Of a stretch of DNA of 64,000 bases, positions 62,126 to 64,000 are shown piece after piece. The stretch's first letter is position 1; the number at the start of each line of letters is the position of its first letter. A program made the translations under genes and the position numbers. This stretch comes from Boletus sp. NGJ (Eukaryota > Basidiomycota > Agaricomycetes > Boletales > Boletaceae), in the NCBI GenBank assembly GCA_019096195.1, contig JAGTXK010000050.1, forward strand, positions 911,987-975,986, read 5' to 3'. The notes beneath the pieces were generated by a model, which saw only the letters and a program-made list of their open reading frames with translations, did no database searches and was not told the DNA's origin.

Positions 62126-63735
62126 CAGTGACTTCAAAAACTCTTTCCATGCTAACCCTCAATGTGGTGTGCAATGCGCACCACCATACACTGTGGGAAT
62201 TCTGCTTAGCTTTGGTGGAGTTATAAATAGTACATACTCTTGGCTACGAGATTGCTCCCTAGGTCATGTGATTTGGTCCACAGGCTGTGGAGATATGATC
62301 AATATGAAACAGTAATACCATGGAAAGGGTTTTTTCACTTTTGAATTGAAAAGGGTATTTGGATATTATCAGTACTTGATATAGCCTCCTTTTGCTCTAA
62401 GCACTGCCTAAATCCTCTTAGGCATGCTTTCAATCAATTTCTGACACTCCTCCACTGGTATCCTATCCCACTCCACTTGAACCCTTTCCCACAATTCATG
62501 AATTCCATTAGGGGGGTTTTCATGCTTTGCAAGGCTCCTCTTTAGACAACTCCAGAGATGTTCAATAGGGTTGAGGTCAGGAGATTGTGCAGGCCACATC
62601 ATAGTACTGAATTCTTGCTCCTCTAGCCAGTTCTTGACCCTGCAGATATGCTTGGGGTCATTGTTCTACTGAAAGATGATGTTAGGAGGATTGAGACCAT
62701 AATACTCCAGGGTTTGCTTAAGCTCATTCTTCAAAATTTGAAGGTAGAGGTCCCCATCCATCCTACCATCAATCTTGGTAGCAAAGCCAACTCCCTCCAA
62801 AGTCATACAGCCCCACATCATCAGAGAACCTCCTCCAAACTTGAGGGTTCTATTCACCAGCCTATCACTAAGCCTCTCACCTGCCCTCTTCCATGCCCAT
62901 TTACACCCATCTTATCCTAGGTGATTGATTTTGGTCTCATCAGACCATATCACCTTCTTCCAATCCTCCATAGTCCAATCCTTATGTGTATAGGCAAAAT
63001 CCAAATGAGCCTTGCAATGCCTAGCAGAGAGGAGGGGACGTTTGGACTTCACCACAGCTTTCATACCAGCTTTCTTCAAGTGGAGGCAGACAGCATTGGC
63101 AGAGAGGGGTTGGTTGATGATATTGGTGAGGGCTTTGGTTATTTGGACAGCATTTTCAGCTTTCTCAAAAGTGATTAGATGTTGGGCATGATGAATGTTG
63201 GTGGGAGAAAGCTTGGAAAAATGACCCCCAGGAGCTTTGGGAAGGGCAGAACACTCTTTGGAGTGAAGCTTGGATATGGCAGAAGGGCTGACACCAGTTT
63301 GCTTGGCAATGGCTTCACCAGAGCAGCCAGAATCAAGCAAAAAGAGAATAGTGCTTTGTTAGGGAAGGAAGAGGGATTTGACCATGGTGGTGGTTGAGAA
63401 TCAAGAAGTGTGTGAACTTTTTTAAGCTCAGACATGCTATTTATATGTATATCTTTGTTTGCATAAACAAACAATGGCAAATATGATATGATTTGACTAA
63501 AATCCTAGTCATCAGTTCAAAAGTGAAAAAACCCTTTTTATGGTATTACTGTTTCACATTGATCATATCTCCACAGCCTGTGGACCAAATCACATGACCT
63601 AGGGAGCAATCTCGTAGCCAAGAGTATGTACTATTTATAACTCCACCAAAGCTAAGCAGAATTCCCACAGTGTGTGGTGGTGCGCTTCATGCACCATATT
63701 GAGGGTTAGCATGGAAAGGGTTTTTGGAGTCACTG
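62126..63735 (-). mobile_element. Tc1/mariner element, right arm copy
   Basis: Mirror of 47716-49325 with TA at 62124-62125 and 63736-63737. Its inner terminal repeat is identical to that of the left copy. The outermost 67 bases (63669-63735) differ from the left copy at eight sites, so this end derives from another member of the family. Confidence 0.9.
62369..63385 (-). pseudogene. Tc1/mariner transposase with four premature stops, right arm
   Basis: Mirror copy of 48066-49082 with the same four stops and the same loss of the second catalytic Asp. Confidence 0.9.
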
Positions 63736-63737
63736 TA

Positions 63738-64000
63738 CTTCAATTCAGTTTCACATATACTAATGGTACTGTATCTGCAAAGTGTTCTCCACACAGTCAC
63801 ATGCAAGACCTGAGTACTATAGGATGCTTATAACATTTCTTGGAGTTCATCTACAGAAAAAAGTGTCCCAATGTTTGGCTATTTTGCAAAGACTTGACAT
63901 TTGCAAAAGAACCAAAAGGTATTAGCCCTAACCCTTGCTGGGCCATTGATAGCCCTAATCCTTGCCCTGAAGATGAGCCCTTAGTCATGTGAGTTGGTTG
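63738..64000. other. Right flank of the palindrome, unidentified AT-rich repeat-like DNA
   Basis: It shares nothing visible with the left flank and does not continue the Plavaka gene. A loose duplicate (agccctaaccc / agccctaatcc) occurs at 63923-63962. No ORF of note. Confidence 0.4.

Larger units (their letters stand above)
47714..63737. repeat. Spacer-less 16 kb inverted repeat (giant palindrome)
   Basis: Position x on the plus strand pairs with position 111451-x throughout, with no insertion or deletion. All the mirror-image ORF pairs I compared have identical translations. The axis lies between 55725 and 55726 in CACAC/GTGTG. Comparing the outer ends base by base shows eight differences, all within the outermost 67 bp (47754, 47761-47766 and 47782 with their mirror positions). 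Spot checks elsewhere found none, so the identical core is 47783-63668, two arms of 7,943 bases each. The repeat ends at TA dinucleotides (47714-47715 and 63736-63737) that are the target-site duplications of the outer Tc1/mariner copies. Beyond them the two flanks are unrelated. Confidence 0.95.

Noticed and set aside
47714-63737. Palindrome considered as a CRISPR array or a replication origin
   Set aside because: There are no short regularly spaced repeats, and nothing specific supports an origin. The structure is a single inverted duplication.
63923-63962. CCCTAA-containing stretches near the right edge, considered as telomeric repeats
   Set aside because: Only two isolated, non-tandem occurrences within different surrounding sequence.

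Overview
The window looks like a chromosome segment of an agaricomycete (mushroom-forming) basidiomycete. Genes carry many short GT-AG introns, and the families present are typical of that class: a HET-domain protein, a Crinkler/kinase protein, a type I metacaspase, a Plavaka (CACTA-like) transposase and Tc1/mariner elements. All calls come from reading translations and splice sites by eye; no database search was possible.

Positions 1-23 kb are mixed. They hold a partial unrecognised ORF (1-558), a multiply frameshifted HET pseudogene (1279-3047), a 5'-truncated and frameshifted GCN2 eIF2-alpha kinase copy (3869-8067), an intact secreted purple acid phosphatase (8538-10683), a very long disordered conserved fungal protein (11066-17278), a broken Crinkler-kinase gene (18959-21023) and an exon-rich metacaspase (21260-23136). 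Positions 23.1-26.7 kb show no gene I can support.

Positions 26.7-45.8 kb are ordinary, densely coding core genome: a single-pass membrane protein, a Pro/Ser-rich protein, a mitochondrial-type glutamyl-tRNA synthetase, the N-recognin UBR1, the TRAPP subunit TRS33, a second Pro/Ser-rich protein and a DUF3602/PAR32-like protein. EARS2 and UBR1 are convergent. UBR1 and TRS33 share a 0.24 kb divergent promoter.

From about 46.2 kb the composition changes sharply to AT-rich, CpG-depleted transposon sequence. After a truncated Plavaka transposase comes the main finding, a spacer-less inverted repeat of 16 kb (47714-63737). Its axis lies between 55725 and 55726, and its identical core runs from 47783 to 63668. 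Each arm holds a dead Tc1/mariner element at its outer edge, two fragments of an unnamed TE-associated gene family, an open Zn2Cys6-type gene and a second dead DDE transposase. The repeat ends exactly at the outer Tc1/mariner termini. The last 67 bp on the two sides come from different element copies, and the two outer flanks do not continue one another. It is either a recent giant palindrome bounded by transposon ends or a fold-back assembly artefact. The sequence defines the junctions that would tell these apart.
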